From Pseudomonas sp. UBA4194 (GTDB lineage: Bacteria > Pseudomonadota > Gammaproteobacteria > Pseudomonadales > Pseudomonadaceae), in assembly GCF_002379585.1 (NCBI RefSeq), contig NZ_DFUE01000076.1, forward strand, positions 58,220 to 120,328: DNA of 62,109 bases, written 5' to 3'. The notes below the pieces were generated by a model that was not told the origin of the DNA, searched no databases, and saw only the letters and a program-made list of their open reading frames with translations. Position numbers and translations under genes: made by a program. Below, in pieces: positions 1-8,954 of the stretch. Every line of letters begins with the position of its first letter. Position 1 is the stretch's first letter.

Positions 1-45
1 TTAGCCCCCTCTCCCTCAGGGGGAGGGCTGGGGTGAGGGGACTAT
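1..45. repeat. Dispersed repeat, left copy of an inverted pair
   Basis: The first 45 bases are a G/C palindromic repeat (core CCCTCTCCCTCAGGGGGAGG). A near-identical copy lies in opposite orientation at about 4170-4216, so the pair brackets oprB-gcd. That the contig begins inside such a multi-copy repeat suggests an assembly break here. This is inference. Confidence 0.7.
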
Positions 46-239
46 TCACCTCAAATCCCAACCTGCGTCACCCCGCCGCACTATTACAATCTCGGCAAGA
101 ATCCATTCCCATATCTTGTCTTTAAAACCACACCCCCAGCCTATATCCTCCCGCCGCAGTCTGAAAAAACGTTTAAGTTTAGAAATATAACGAAGCCCTC
201 CTTTCTCGAAGCTTCGACTCAGCAGAAGAATCTTTCCTT
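46..239. other. Upstream region of the porin gene
   Basis: This is a non-coding leader before the porin. It contains an A/T-rich stretch around 165-200 that could hold the promoter. I could not assign -35/-10 boxes with confidence and see no operator palindrome. Confidence 0.4.
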
Positions 240-1601
240 ATGCCAACATCTGCCCCACGCCAACCCATGGCGCTTTTGTCGTTGCGCTCGTTCCTTGCCC
301 TTGGCGCCTTGAGCCTCTGCCACACCGCATTTGCGGCGCCTGCGTTCGATAGCGAGTCGCCGTTCATGTTCGGTGACTGGAACGGCACCCGCGGCGACCT
401 CTCCGCTCAAGGCTACGACTTCAAGCTGGACTACACCGGCGAGGTCGGCGCCAACCTGCATGGCGGCTACAACCACGACCACGCTACGCGCTACAGCGAC
501 CAGTTCGCCGTGGGCACGCACCTGGATCTGCAGAAGATCCTGGGCTGGCATGATGCCGAGTTCCAATTGACGCTGACCAACCGCAACGGCGACAACATCA
601 GCAACGATCGCATCAATGATCCGCGAGTCGGCGGTTTCACCTCGGCTCAGGAAGTCTGGGGCCGAGGCAATATCACCCGCATCACGCAGATGTGGTATCA
701 GCAGAAATTCCTCGATCAGCGCCTGGACATCAAAGTCGGGCGTTTCGGCGAAGGCGAAGACTTCAACAGCTTCCCCTGCGACTTCCAGAACCTGGCGTTC
801 TGCGGCTCCCAGGTGGGTAACTGGGTGGGCAGCGTCTGGTACAACTGGCCAGTGAGCCAGTGGGCGCTGCGCGCCAAGTACCATCTGACTCCCGAGTTGT
901 ACGCGCAGGTGGGCATCTTCGAGCAGAACCCTTCGAACCTTGAAAACGACAACGGCTTCAAGCTCAGCGGCAGTGGCACCGAGGGCGCCATGCTGCCGGT
1001 GGAGCTGGTGTGGACCCCCCGACTGAACGGCTTGCCAGGCGAATACCGCGCCGGCTACTACTACAGCACCGCCGATGCCGACGATGTCTACAAGGACCGC
1101 AACGATCAGGCCGCTGCCGTCACCGGCCAGGACTATCGCAGCGCCTCCAGCAAGCATGGCTTCTGGCTCGGCGCCCAGCAGCAGTTGACCAGCAAGGCCA
1201 GCGACCAGTCCCGTGGCCTGAGCGTGTTCGCCAACGCCACGCTGCACGACAAGAAGACCAACGCCATCGATAACTATGTGCAGGCCGGCGTCGTCTATAA
1301 AGGGCCGTTCGATGCCCGCGCGCGCGATGACATCGGTTTCGCAGTGGCTCGCGTGCACGTGAACCCGGCTTACCGCAAAAACTCCGAACTGCACAATCGA
1401 GTGGCCGTCGTGTCCGATTACAACGACAGCGCATACCTGCCCGTGCAGGACACCGAGTACAGCGCAGAGCTCTATTACGGGGTTCACCTGGCCAATTGGC
1501 TGACCGTGCGGCCGAACCTGCAGTACATCCGCCACCCCGGCGGTGTCACTCATATCGATGACGCCCTGATTGGCGGACTGAAGATTCAGGCATCGTTCTG
1601 A
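240..1601 (+). CDS. oprB: OprB-type carbohydrate-selective porin
   Basis: A 453-residue outer-membrane beta-barrel porin. Residues 1-33 form a signal peptide ending in AFA before APAFDSESPF. The mature part has alternating aromatic beta-strand segments and ends in a C-terminal Phe (IQASF), typical of outer-membrane proteins. The early FMFGDWNGTRGDL and KLDYTGEVGANL segments fit the OprB family, which takes up glucose and other sugars in Pseudomonas. The start at 240 gives a complete signal peptide; Met10 is an alternative. The gene lies 93 bases upstream of gcd on the same strand, so porin and periplasmic glucose oxidation are physically linked. Length matches the family. Confidence 0.9.
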   Translation: MPTSAPRQPMALLSLRSFLALGALSLCHTAFAAPAFDSESPFMFGDWNGTRGDLSAQGYDFKLDYTGEVGANLHGGYNHDHATRYSDQFAVGTHLDLQKILGWHDAEFQLTLTNRNGDNISNDRINDPRVGGFTSAQEVWGRGNITRITQMWYQQKFLDQRLDIKVGRFGEGEDFNSFPCDFQNLAFCGSQVGNWVGSVWYNWPVSQWALRAKYHLTPELYAQVGIFEQNPSNLENDNGFKLSGSGTEGAMLPVELVWTPRLNGLPGEYRAGYYYSTADADDVYKDRNDQAAAVTGQDYRSASSKHGFWLGAQQQLTSKASDQSRGLSVFANATLHDKKTNAIDNYVQAGVVYKGPFDARARDDIGFAVARVHVNPAYRKNSELHNRVAVVSDYNDSAYLPVQDTEYSAELYYGVHLANWLTVRPNLQYIRHPGGVTHIDDALIGGLKIQASF

Positions 1602-1694
1602 AACTAAACGGCCCTTGCAACACCCTTACACAAACGAGCACTGGACATTCGTGGACTATGCTCGATCACTTGAACGCAACGGAGAAACATCCCT

Positions 1695-4100
1695 ATGAGC
1701 ACTGACGGTGCTTCGCGCTCCTCGCGGCTGCTGCCCAGCCTGCTAGGCGTGCTGATGCTGTTGATGGGCCTGTACCTGGTCTATGGCGGTATTCGCCTGG
1801 CCAGCCTGCACGGTTCGCTGTACTACCTCATCGCTGGTATCGGCGTGACCGTGACTGGCATCCTTCTGCTGATGGGCCGCCGCGCCGCCATCGGTCTGTA
1901 TGCGCTGGTGCTGTTCGCCAGTACCCTCTGGTCGCTGTACGAAGTCGGCCTGGACTGGTGGCAACTGGTGCCGCGCCTGGCCCTGTGGTTCGCTCTGGGT
2001 ATCGTTCTGCTGCTGCCCTGGTTCCGCAAGCCTTTGCTGACTCAGCCTGCCCCCATGGCAACCGGTGCCTTGAGCATCGCCGTTGTATTGGCTGGCCTGT
2101 GCGCCCTGGCCAGCCAGTTCACCAACCCTGGTGAGATCAAGGGCCAGCTGGACCGCGAAACCGCCGACATGCCCAACACCGCCCCGGCCATGGCCGACGG
2201 TGACTGGAACTCCTACGGCCGCAGCGCCCATGGCGATCGCTACTCGCCCCTGGCGCAGATCACCCCGGACAACGTCAGCAAGCTGACCCCAGCCTGGACC
2301 TACCGCACCGGCGACATCCCAGGTCCGAACGATCCGGGCGAGACCACCGCGGAGAACACCCCGCTCAAGGTCAACGGCATGCTCTACGTGTGCACCCCGC
2401 ACAGTCAGGTCATTGCTCTGGACCCGGACACCGGCAAGGAAATCTGGCGTTTCGATCCGAAGATCAGCACGCAGAACGCGCCGAACTTCAAAGGCTGGGC
2501 GCACATGACCTGCCGTGGCGTGTCGTATCACGATGACGCGACCTATGCGGCGGCAAGCCCCGCCACCGACGCTGCTGCGCCGGCGGCTGCGCCCACCGCG
2601 TGCCCGAAACGCATCTTCGTGCCCACTGCCGATACCCGTCTGATCGCCCTGAACGCCGACACCGGCAAGATGTGCGAGGACTTCGGCGACAAGGGCCAGA
2701 TCGACCTGCGCGCCAACATCGGCTCGTTCGCTGCAGGCGGCTACTACTCCACTTCGCCACCGGCGGTCACCAAAAACCTGGTGGTGATCGGCGGCCACGT
2801 AACCGATAACGTCTCCACCGACGAGCCGTCGGGCGTGATTCGTGCCTTCGACGTGCACGACGGTCACCTGGTGTGGAACTGGGACAGCGGCAACCCCGAC
2901 GACACCACACCGATCGGCCCGGGCCAGACCTACACCCGCAACTCGCCGAACATGTGGTCCATGTTCAGCGTCGACGAAAAGAACGGCATGCTGTACCTGC
3001 CCATGGGCAACCAGATGCCTGACCAATGGGGCGGCAACCGCACCCCTGAGTCGGAAAAATACAGCGCTGGCCTGACTGCGCTCGATATCGACACGGGCCA
3101 CGTGAAGTGGACCTACCAGTTCACCCACCACGACCTGTGGGACATGGACGTCGGCGGCCAGCCGACCCTGATGGACCTCAAGACCGCTGACGGTGTGAAA
3201 CCGGCCGTGCTGGCCTCGACCAAGCAGGGCAGCATCTACGTGCTGAACCGCCTGACCGGCGAGCCCATCGTGCCTGTCAATGAAGTGCCGGTGCCGCAAG
3301 GCGCAGTGGAAGGCGACCACACTTCGCCCACCCAGCCCAAATCGGACCTGAACTTCATGCCGCCGCCCCTTAAAGAGCGCGACATGTGGGGCGTCACCCC
3401 GTTCGACCAGATGCTGTGCCGGATCGACTTCAAGTCGCTGCGCTACGAAGGCGCCTTCACGCCGCCGTCGCTGCAGGGTTCGATCGTCTACCCGGGCAAC
3501 TTCGGCGTGTTCGACTGGGGTGGTATCTCGGTAGATCCGGTTCGTCAGGTAGCCTTTGTCAACCCAAGCTACATGGCGTTCCGCTCCAAGCTGGTACCGG
3601 CGACCGAAGTCGCCAGTGGCCCGGGCCGCAAGAGCGAAACCGAAGGCGTGCAGCCGAACAAGGGCGCCCCTTATGGTGTGATTCTCGAAGCGCTGCTGTC
3701 GCCTATGGGCCTGCCGTGCCAGGCACCTGCCTGGGGTTATGTGGCGGCCGTTGACCTGACCACCCACAAGACCATCTGGATGCACAAGAACGGCACCGTG
3801 CGCGACAGCTCGCCGGTACCGATTCCGCTGAGCATGGGTGTGCCGAGCCTGGGTGGCGCGTTCACCACGGCCAGTGGCGTGTCGTTCCTGAGCGGCACTC
3901 TGGACCAGTACCTGCGGGCCTACGATATTCGTAACGGCAAGCAGTTGTGGGAAGGCCGCCTGCCCGCGGGTGCTCAGACCACGCCAATGACCTACACCGG
4001 CAAGGATGGCCGCCAGTATGTGCTGGTGGTGGCCGGTGGGCATGGCTCGCTGGGGACCAAGCAAGGCGATTATGTGATGGCGTTTGCTTTGCCTGAGTAA
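1695..4100 (+). CDS. gcd: PQQ-dependent membrane-bound glucose dehydrogenase
   Basis: An 801-residue quinoprotein that oxidises D-glucose to gluconolactone in the periplasm and passes electrons to ubiquinone. Residues 1 to about 140 contain five hydrophobic segments (the membrane anchor). From about 165 the PQQ beta-propeller begins (GDWNSYGRSAHGDRYSPL), with repeated tryptophan-docking motifs such as GKEIWRFDP and GHVKWTYQF. Length is as expected for Gcd. A GGAG ribosome-binding site precedes the ATG. The gene follows the oprB-like porin and ends at a strong terminator. The related quinate/shikimate dehydrogenases share this fold, but the porin neighbour favours glucose. Confidence 0.92.
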   Translation: MSTDGASRSSRLLPSLLGVLMLLMGLYLVYGGIRLASLHGSLYYLIAGIGVTVTGILLLMGRRAAIGLYALVLFASTLWSLYEVGLDWWQLVPRLALWFALGIVLLLPWFRKPLLTQPAPMATGALSIAVVLAGLCALASQFTNPGEIKGQLDRETADMPNTAPAMADGDWNSYGRSAHGDRYSPLAQITPDNVSKLTPAWTYRTGDIPGPNDPGETTAENTPLKVNGMLYVCTPHSQVIALDPDTGKEIWRFDPKISTQNAPNFKGWAHMTCRGVSYHDDATYAAASPATDAAAPAAAPTACPKRIFVPTADTRLIALNADTGKMCEDFGDKGQIDLRANIGSFAAGGYYSTSPPAVTKNLVVIGGHVTDNVSTDEPSGVIRAFDVHDGHLVWNWDSGNPDDTTPIGPGQTYTRNSPNMWSMFSVDEKNGMLYLPMGNQMPDQWGGNRTPESEKYSAGLTALDIDTGHVKWTYQFTHHDLWDMDVGGQPTLMDLKTADGVKPAVLASTKQGSIYVLNRLTGEPIVPVNEVPVPQGAVEGDHTSPTQPKSDLNFMPPPLKERDMWGVTPFDQMLCRIDFKSLRYEGAFTPPSLQGSIVYPGNFGVFDWGGISVDPVRQVAFVNPSYMAFRSKLVPATEVASGPGRKSETEGVQPNKGAPYGVILEALLSPMGLPCQAPAWGYVAAVDLTTHKTIWMHKNGTVRDSSPVPIPLSMGVPSLGGAFTTASGVSFLSGTLDQYLRAYDIRNGKQLWEGRLPAGAQTTPMTYTGKDGRQYVLVVAGGHGSLGTKQGDYVMAFALPE

Positions 4101-4116
4101 TTGCGTTGTGGTGAAG

Positions 4117-4144
4117 AACGGCTCCCTTGGGGGCCGTTTTTTTT
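4117..4144 (+). terminator. Rho-independent terminator after gcd
   Basis: The hairpin AACGGCTCCC / GGGGGCCGTT has a 2-base loop region and is followed by eight T residues. It lies 17 bases after the gcd stop codon. Confidence 0.9.
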
Positions 4145-4169
4145 GCGGGATGGTTTGGGATTTGGGGGG

Positions 4170-4216
4170 GATGGTCCCCTCACCCCAGCCCTCTCCCTGG
4201 GGGAGAGGGGGCTAAA
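4170..4216. repeat. Dispersed repeat, right copy of the inverted pair
   Basis: Reverse complement of the repeat at 1-45 with only a few mismatches. It lies between the convergent gcd and trHb genes. Confidence 0.75.
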
Positions 4217-4267
4217 AGCAGATTGGGGTGGATCGACTTATGGTGGTGGCTGTCACCACCGACTTCG

Positions 4268-4693
4268 CTACTTCTCGATCACCTCGCCCCGCTGTGCCGC
4301 CAGCCGGGCCAGCAACCGGTTCTGTGCCGGCACCGGTACGCCCTGTGCTTCCATGGCCTTGATCAGATCTTCCACCAGCGCGTTGAACTCGCTGCGGCTG
4401 ATCTGCTGCCCCTTGTGCGCCTCGGCCATGTCATCGCCTTTGTACTCGCACGGCCCACCTGCCTCGACGCAGAACTTGTCGATCAACTGCGCGCGCAGCA
4501 ATTCGATGTTCACATTGCGAAAGTGCGCCACGATGCGCTCGTCTCGCGCCACGTTCAGCAGCATGCCTTCGACGATCCGGCTGATCCCGGGTTTCTCGCC
4601 CAGTTCGCGGTACAGGCTGTCATCCTTGGGCGGCTGCAAGGTACCGGCACAGGCGCCGAGCAACAGGCAGGCAGCGATCCACATCATGCGCAT
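4268..4693 (-). CDS. Group I truncated haemoglobin, predicted lipoprotein
   Basis: A 141-residue protein starting at ATG 4693. Residues 1-15 form a lipoprotein signal with a lipobox ending at Cys15 (LLGAC), unusual for a haemoglobin because it predicts membrane anchoring outside the cytoplasm. The rest matches group I truncated globins: SLYRELGEKPGISRIVEGML at the start, HFRNVN in the middle and a likely proximal haem histidine at about His93 (EAHKGQQIS). It is the last gene of a four-gene minus-strand unit, one base after DUF3034, so it is probably co-transcribed with that gene, the GGDEF/EAL protein and the cupredoxin. The ligand is unknown; O2 or NO are usual for the family. Confidence 0.8.
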   Translation of the reverse strand: MRMMWIAACLLLGACAGTLQPPKDDSLYRELGEKPGISRIVEGMLLNVARDERIVAHFRNVNIELLRAQLIDKFCVEAGGPCEYKGDDMAEAHKGQQISRSEFNALVEDLIKAMEAQGVPVPAQNRLLARLAAQRGEVIEK

Positions 4694-4694
4694 G

Positions 4695-5558
4695 TCAGAA
4701 ACTCCCCTGCACGGACAGATAGGTGCCGTTCTGGTTATCCTGCGTGGCGATCTCGCCCAGGCGGGCGTACGCCAGCACGATGGCCAGGTGTTTGTTGGGG
4801 AAGTAGCCGAGGAACAGGTCAGCCCAATCACTCTCGCCGGCGAACGACAGGTTGTCCGGCTTCTCCCGGTATTCCACCCCAAGCGCCCAACGCGGATTGA
4901 ACAGCACGGCCACCGAGCCCTCCTTGAGCAAGCTGCGGCTGTCGCGGCGATCGCCGCCAAAGCCCAGCAGGCCCAATTCGTTGGCGCGGCTGTAACGCAC
5001 GCCACCGTTGACCAGCACGTTGTAGCCAAAGGCGGCGCCCATGAACAGGCGGCTGGCAGTGAGATAGCCTTCCACGTCCTCGTCACGCTGGGCGCCCACC
5101 AGGCTGGGGATCAGAAAATCCTTCTGACGCTTGTATGCAAGGCCCAGGGCGACTTGGGGCAACTGGTCATAGATGAGGTCGCCGAACAGCCGCACCTTCA
5201 CCCCGAAGACGTCCTGGCTCAGGCTGTCCTCGGGCAGGCCGAGCTTGTGCACCAGGCTGCCCAGGTCGAAACGCTGGCGGGCATAGGACACCTCGATGCG
5301 ATTGCCGTAGCTGGCCGCCATACCGGCCACATCCAGGCGATAGTCTGGCAGGTCGACGCGGGTGGCAAAGGCGGTCGCGCCCCACTCGCCCTGCTCGCCA
5401 TAGCCGGACAGCAATGCCCACGGCGTGATGCCGCCACCGGCTGCGCCTTCGATGCTGGTGGCCCCACCCGTGGCCAGGAGTCGACCTTCTTCAGCCTCTG
5501 CAGGTTGGCCAATACCCAGCGCCAAAGCACACAGGAAAAACGAAGCACTACGTTTCAT
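4695..5558 (-). CDS. DUF3034 family outer-membrane-like protein
   Basis: A 287-residue exported protein with a signal peptide (residues 1 to about 22, cut near AEAEE). The mature part starts GRLLATGGATSIEGAAGGGITPW, glycine-rich and typical of DUF3034, and continues with alternating beta strands that suggest a barrel, ending YLSVQGSF with a terminal Phe. Function is unknown. It is separated by 4 bases from the GGDEF/EAL gene and by 1 base from the truncated haemoglobin gene, so the three are very likely one operon. Confidence 0.75.
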   Translation of the reverse strand: MKRSASFFLCALALGIGQPAEAEEGRLLATGGATSIEGAAGGGITPWALLSGYGEQGEWGATAFATRVDLPDYRLDVAGMAASYGNRIEVSYARQRFDLGSLVHKLGLPEDSLSQDVFGVKVRLFGDLIYDQLPQVALGLAYKRQKDFLIPSLVGAQRDEDVEGYLTASRLFMGAAFGYNVLVNGGVRYSRANELGLLGFGGDRRDSRSLLKEGSVAVLFNPRWALGVEYREKPDNLSFAGESDWADLFLGYFPNKHLAIVLAYARLGEIATQDNQNGTYLSVQGSF

Positions 5559-5562
5559 GACA

Positions 5563-7923
5563 TCAATGAACCAGGGAAGTGGAAGTAGGAAGGGGTTGCA
5601 GCATCCATGCCTCGAACGCCGCGGCGCTGAGGGGGCGACTGATCAGGTAGCCCTGGGCGGTGTCGCAGTTCCAGCGTTCGAGCAGCCGCAGGCTGTGCTC
5701 GAACTCCACGCCTTCAGCCACGACGGTCAGGCCCAGGTTGTGGCTCATTTCGATGGTGGAGCGCACGATCACGGCGTCTTCGCTGGTTTCATCCAGGTTG
5801 CGCACGAAGGACTGATCGATCTTGAGTTCCTGCACCGGCAGGCGTTTAAGGTGCGCCAGCGAGGAATAGCCGGTGCCGAAGTCGTCTACCGACAGGCTGA
5901 TGCCACAGGCGCGCAGGCTGTTGAGCACCTTCAAGGCCGCCTCCGGTTCGCGCATCACGGCGCTCTCGGTGATCTCGAAAATCAGCTGCTCGGCCGGCAC
6001 GCCATGCAGGGCGAGCAAACGCGACACACGCTCAGGCAAGTCCGAACCCAGCAGGTCGTCGGCAGAAATGTTCAAGGAAAGCTGCACCACCAGGCCACGC
6101 TGGTTCCATTCGGCCAACTGGCGCACGCCCTCCTCGATGACCCAGCGGGTCAGGCTTTGGATGCTGCCGGTACGCTCGGCCAGTTCGATGAACTCACCGG
6201 GCGACACATTGCCCAGCTGCGGATGCTGCCAGCGCAGCAACGCTTCGGCTTTGCGCGACACCCTTTTGCCCAGGTCCAGCTTGGGCTGGTAATGCAGGGA
6301 CAGCTCACTGTTGCCGGCCGCCCGGCGCAAGTCACGGATCAGACGCACCTGGCGTTGATGGGCCAGGTCACGACCATGCTGGTATACCTGCAAACGGCCG
6401 GGCATGTCGGCAGCGTCCTTCATCGCCAGGGCGGCGCGCGAGAGCAGCTCCTCTGCGGTGAGCCCGTCGATGGGGAACGCGGCGATACCGATGCGGCAGT
6501 CCACGGCCACGTCATGGCCGCCGAAACGATGGGGCTGCATCAAGACCTGTTGCAGCTTGTCCGCCACCGCCACGGCGCTGTCGTTGTCCACACCATCGAG
6601 CAGCAGCAGGAACTCGTCGGTGATCAGGTTGGCCACGGTGTCGCCGGGACGTACCAGTTCCAGCAGCGTATGGGCGACCTGCTGCAACAGCTTGTCGACG
6701 AAGGCCGGACCGCCGCTTTCGCTCAACTCGCGCAAATTGTCGATACCGACACACAGCAGCGCAATCGGTCGATCGGCCGCTATCGCGCTACCCAGGCGCT
6801 CCATGGCCAAGGCGCGGTTGGGCAGGCCGGTCAAGGCATCGTGCAAGGCGTTGTGGGCCAATTGCTGCTCACGCTCGGCGATTCCGGCCTGCATGCGGCT
6901 GATGGCGTCGGCCAGTACCCCTAGTTCGTCGGAGCGGTTGAGCGGCACTTCCGTCTGATAGTCGCCATGGCCAATGCGCCGGGCCGCGCGGGCAAGGCTC
7001 TGCACCGGCAGCGAAACGCTGCGTGCCAGCAGCAAGGCGCCGATCAGGGATGCCAGCAACGCCGCCAGGGCGATGCCGAAGATGTTGCGATCCAGGGCAA
7101 CGAAGGCATGCAGGGCTTCGTCCAGAGGGCTTTGCAGCAACGCCATGACCTGGCCGCCCTTGGGTCCGGCCGTACTGGCCAGCAGCAAGGGTTGGCTCAG
7201 GTAGGTACGGCCCAGGTGTTCGGAGCTGGCAACCCGTTGCGAAAACGACTCGTTGGCCTGCATCCACTGGGTGATGCTGGGCAGCAGATCAGCGCCCTGG
7301 GTACTCACCAGCTCGCCCACCTGTCCGCCCTGCACGGTAAGGAACGACACCTGCAGGTTGGTCAGCGCGTGCAGTTCCTGAGCGAAGGCGACGTCCATGC
7401 TGAAGCCCATCACCACCCGCGCGATGGGCAGTGGCGCCAGTACGGCAGACTCCACCATCAGGTGCGGCCGTCCGCTCAGCGGCACGAACAGCACCGACTG
7501 GTTGGTGCGACGCGCCTCGCGCAGCTCGGTGTCGTAGGGAAACAGCGAGCCTTCGGCCACCTGCTCGACGGTGCTGGCCAGCACCCGACCATCCATGCCC
7601 AGCACGAACATGTCGTTGGCGCCGATGCGCGCGCCCTGGTTCTGCAGGGCTGAACGGATGGTGGGCGAGTCGCCACTGGCGATGGCGTCGCGGAAACCGA
7701 AGTCCGCTGCCAGCAGCTGCACACCGTCACGCAGGCGCCGACCGCGGGTGTCCAGCAGGCGTTCGAACACGCGGGTACCCACCTGCAACTGATCCCGGGC
7801 CTGGGCGCGCACCGCTTCGTTGGTGGCCACTTTCACAGCCACGGTCAAGGCGCCCACCACCACCAGCAGGAGCAAGATCAATACGCAGGCAATGCGTGCC
7901 TGAAAACTACTGCGCAGTTTCAC
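5563..7923 (-). CDS. Membrane GGDEF/EAL protein, predicted c-di-GMP phosphodiesterase
   Basis: About 786 residues from a GTG start at 7923. The open frame extends to 7986, but the GTG gives a normal start (KLRSSFQAR then a membrane helix) and overlaps the upstream stop by 17 bases. Order: TM helix (about 11-30), periplasmic sensor region, second TM helix (about 285-305), HAMP, GGDEF, EAL. The GGDEF motif reads ITDEF, so cyclase activity is doubtful. The EAL domain looks competent: EALLRW and DDFGTGYSSL are intact. I infer that it senses a periplasmic signal and hydrolyses c-di-GMP. Its neighbours (cupredoxin, DUF3034, globin) hint at a redox or metal signal. Confidence 0.88.
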   Translation of the reverse strand: MKLRSSFQARIACVLILLLLVVVGALTVAVKVATNEAVRAQARDQLQVGTRVFERLLDTRGRRLRDGVQLLAADFGFRDAIASGDSPTIRSALQNQGARIGANDMFVLGMDGRVLASTVEQVAEGSLFPYDTELREARRTNQSVLFVPLSGRPHLMVESAVLAPLPIARVVMGFSMDVAFAQELHALTNLQVSFLTVQGGQVGELVSTQGADLLPSITQWMQANESFSQRVASSEHLGRTYLSQPLLLASTAGPKGGQVMALLQSPLDEALHAFVALDRNIFGIALAALLASLIGALLLARSVSLPVQSLARAARRIGHGDYQTEVPLNRSDELGVLADAISRMQAGIAEREQQLAHNALHDALTGLPNRALAMERLGSAIAADRPIALLCVGIDNLRELSESGGPAFVDKLLQQVAHTLLELVRPGDTVANLITDEFLLLLDGVDNDSAVAVADKLQQVLMQPHRFGGHDVAVDCRIGIAAFPIDGLTAEELLSRAALAMKDAADMPGRLQVYQHGRDLAHQRQVRLIRDLRRAAGNSELSLHYQPKLDLGKRVSRKAEALLRWQHPQLGNVSPGEFIELAERTGSIQSLTRWVIEEGVRQLAEWNQRGLVVQLSLNISADDLLGSDLPERVSRLLALHGVPAEQLIFEITESAVMREPEAALKVLNSLRACGISLSVDDFGTGYSSLAHLKRLPVQELKIDQSFVRNLDETSEDAVIVRSTIEMSHNLGLTVVAEGVEFEHSLRLLERWNCDTAQGYLISRPLSAAAFEAWMLQPLPTSTSLVH

Positions 7924-8584
7924 CGGCGGCCTTTTTGAACGCGTCACCGAATGCGCTGGGCGCAGGTTCGCTGGGCACGTCGCCATTTTCTGGCTGGACC
8001 GTCAGGCTGTAGGTGTGCTTGGTGCCAGGCTCCGCCACGTCGATCTCCCCTCCTGGTTGCACTTGCGCATCCGCGCTCTGCGGATGCCACAGGCTCACTT
8101 GATAGTGGCCTGCGGGCAATTGATCGAAACGTACACGACCCTGTGCGTCGCTGACGGCGAACCACGGGTCGTCGGTTACATAGATGTAGCCAAGCATCCA
8201 ATCGTGAATGTTGCAACCCAGGACCACCACGCCGGGCTTGTCGAACAGCTCAGGCTTGGTGGGCGTACCTTCGTACAAACGCAGCTCGAAGCGCTTGGCA
8301 GGCGAGAAGGAATAGACCTGATGGCGGATGTTGTCGCTGTTGGGAAACGACACCTGGGTGCCGCTGCGCACCGCCAGTACGTGGGGCACGTATTTCTGCG
8401 CCCGTTGGTCCATGGTGGCGCTCGCCGTGCGCGAACCGGTGGCAGCCGGGCCGCCGGAAAGGCTGAGCACCGCGTCGGCAAGCGGCTTGCCGGCGGCATC
8501 GGTCAGTTGCGCTTCAAAGGAAGCGGCGTGCGCCAGGGCGCTGAAAACCAGAGAGCCAATGAGTACAGCGCCGAGCCTTAACAT
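7907..8584 (-). CDS. Secreted cupredoxin-domain protein (methylamine-utilisation-like)
   Basis: About 225 residues from ATG 8584 (an in-frame ATG at 8596 is also possible). A signal peptide ends near ALAHA. The body has a cupredoxin-like module with candidate type-1 copper ligands: His in DNIRHQVYSF, then Cys, His and Met in LGCNIHDWM. A carboxypeptidase-regulatory-like beta domain follows (GRVRFDQLPAGHYQVSLW). Such proteins are often annotated as methylamine utilisation proteins, but no mau genes are present, so that name is not functional evidence. It is first in the minus-strand operon and its 3' end overlaps the GGDEF/EAL gene. Confidence 0.72.
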   Translation of the reverse strand: MLRLGAVLIGSLVFSALAHAASFEAQLTDAAGKPLADAVLSLSGGPAATGSRTASATMDQRAQKYVPHVLAVRSGTQVSFPNSDNIRHQVYSFSPAKRFELRLYEGTPTKPELFDKPGVVVLGCNIHDWMLGYIYVTDDPWFAVSDAQGRVRFDQLPAGHYQVSLWHPQSADAQVQPGGEIDVAEPGTKHTYSLTVQPENGDVPSEPAPSAFGDAFKKAAGETAQ

Positions 8585-8596
8585 GGAAGTTACCAA

Positions 8597-8954
8597 GACG
8601 AGTGAACATTATCGCCTGCCCTGGCATGTCGAAAGCCGGGGCAGATTATCGGTATTGCGATGCGAGGTGAAGTGAAAAAGCGGCTTTTTGCCATCATTGG
8701 GTTTGGGGGTGGGTTAGGGGGGGAGGCGGACCCGGCTTACGCCGGTGCTACAGGGCGAGGTGCGCCGCCATCGAACACGCCGCTTCGCGTACGCCCCACA
8801 CAACCTGTAGCAGCGGCGTAAGCCGCGTCCCGCCCCCACCCGTCATCCCCGCTAATATCGTTATCGGCCTCTGCCGGCAAACCTTCAGTGCCGCCATTGA
8901 AACCAGTCGCTCATCGCCCCATCTAAGCAGCATAGTCATTGACGCAGGTGCCCC
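8597..8954. other. Divergent intergenic region with REP palindromes
   Basis: A 358-base region between the cupredoxin operon (minus) and lon (plus), presumably with promoters for both. Its centre (about 8728-8836) holds two REP-type units in opposite orientation (GGCTTACGCCGGTGCTACAG and CCTGTAGCAGCGGCGTAAGC). No coding sequence is seen. Confidence 0.6.
8728..8836. repeat. REP palindrome pair
   Basis: Two inverted copies of a Pseudomonas REP-like unit are separated by about 45 bases. They share the GTAGC and GGCGTAAGCC features of extragenic palindromes in P. putida genomes. Confidence 0.65.

Noticed and set aside
219..1553. Long minus-strand frame (444 codons) opposite the porin gene
   Set aside because: High-GC antisense shadow of oprB. 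The plus strand has a signal peptide and family motifs.
1743..4064. 773-codon minus-strand frame opposite gcd
   Set aside because: Antisense frame with His/Arg/Gly-rich, non-domain sequence. gcd is unambiguous.
4101..5588. 495-codon plus-strand frame starting right after gcd
   Set aside because: It crosses the terminator and dispersed repeat and lies antisense to the globin and DUF3034 genes.
7924..7986. Upstream extension of the GGDEF/EAL protein
   Set aside because: It adds a basic, non-family leader overlapping the cupredoxin gene. The GTG at 7923 gives a normal membrane-protein start.
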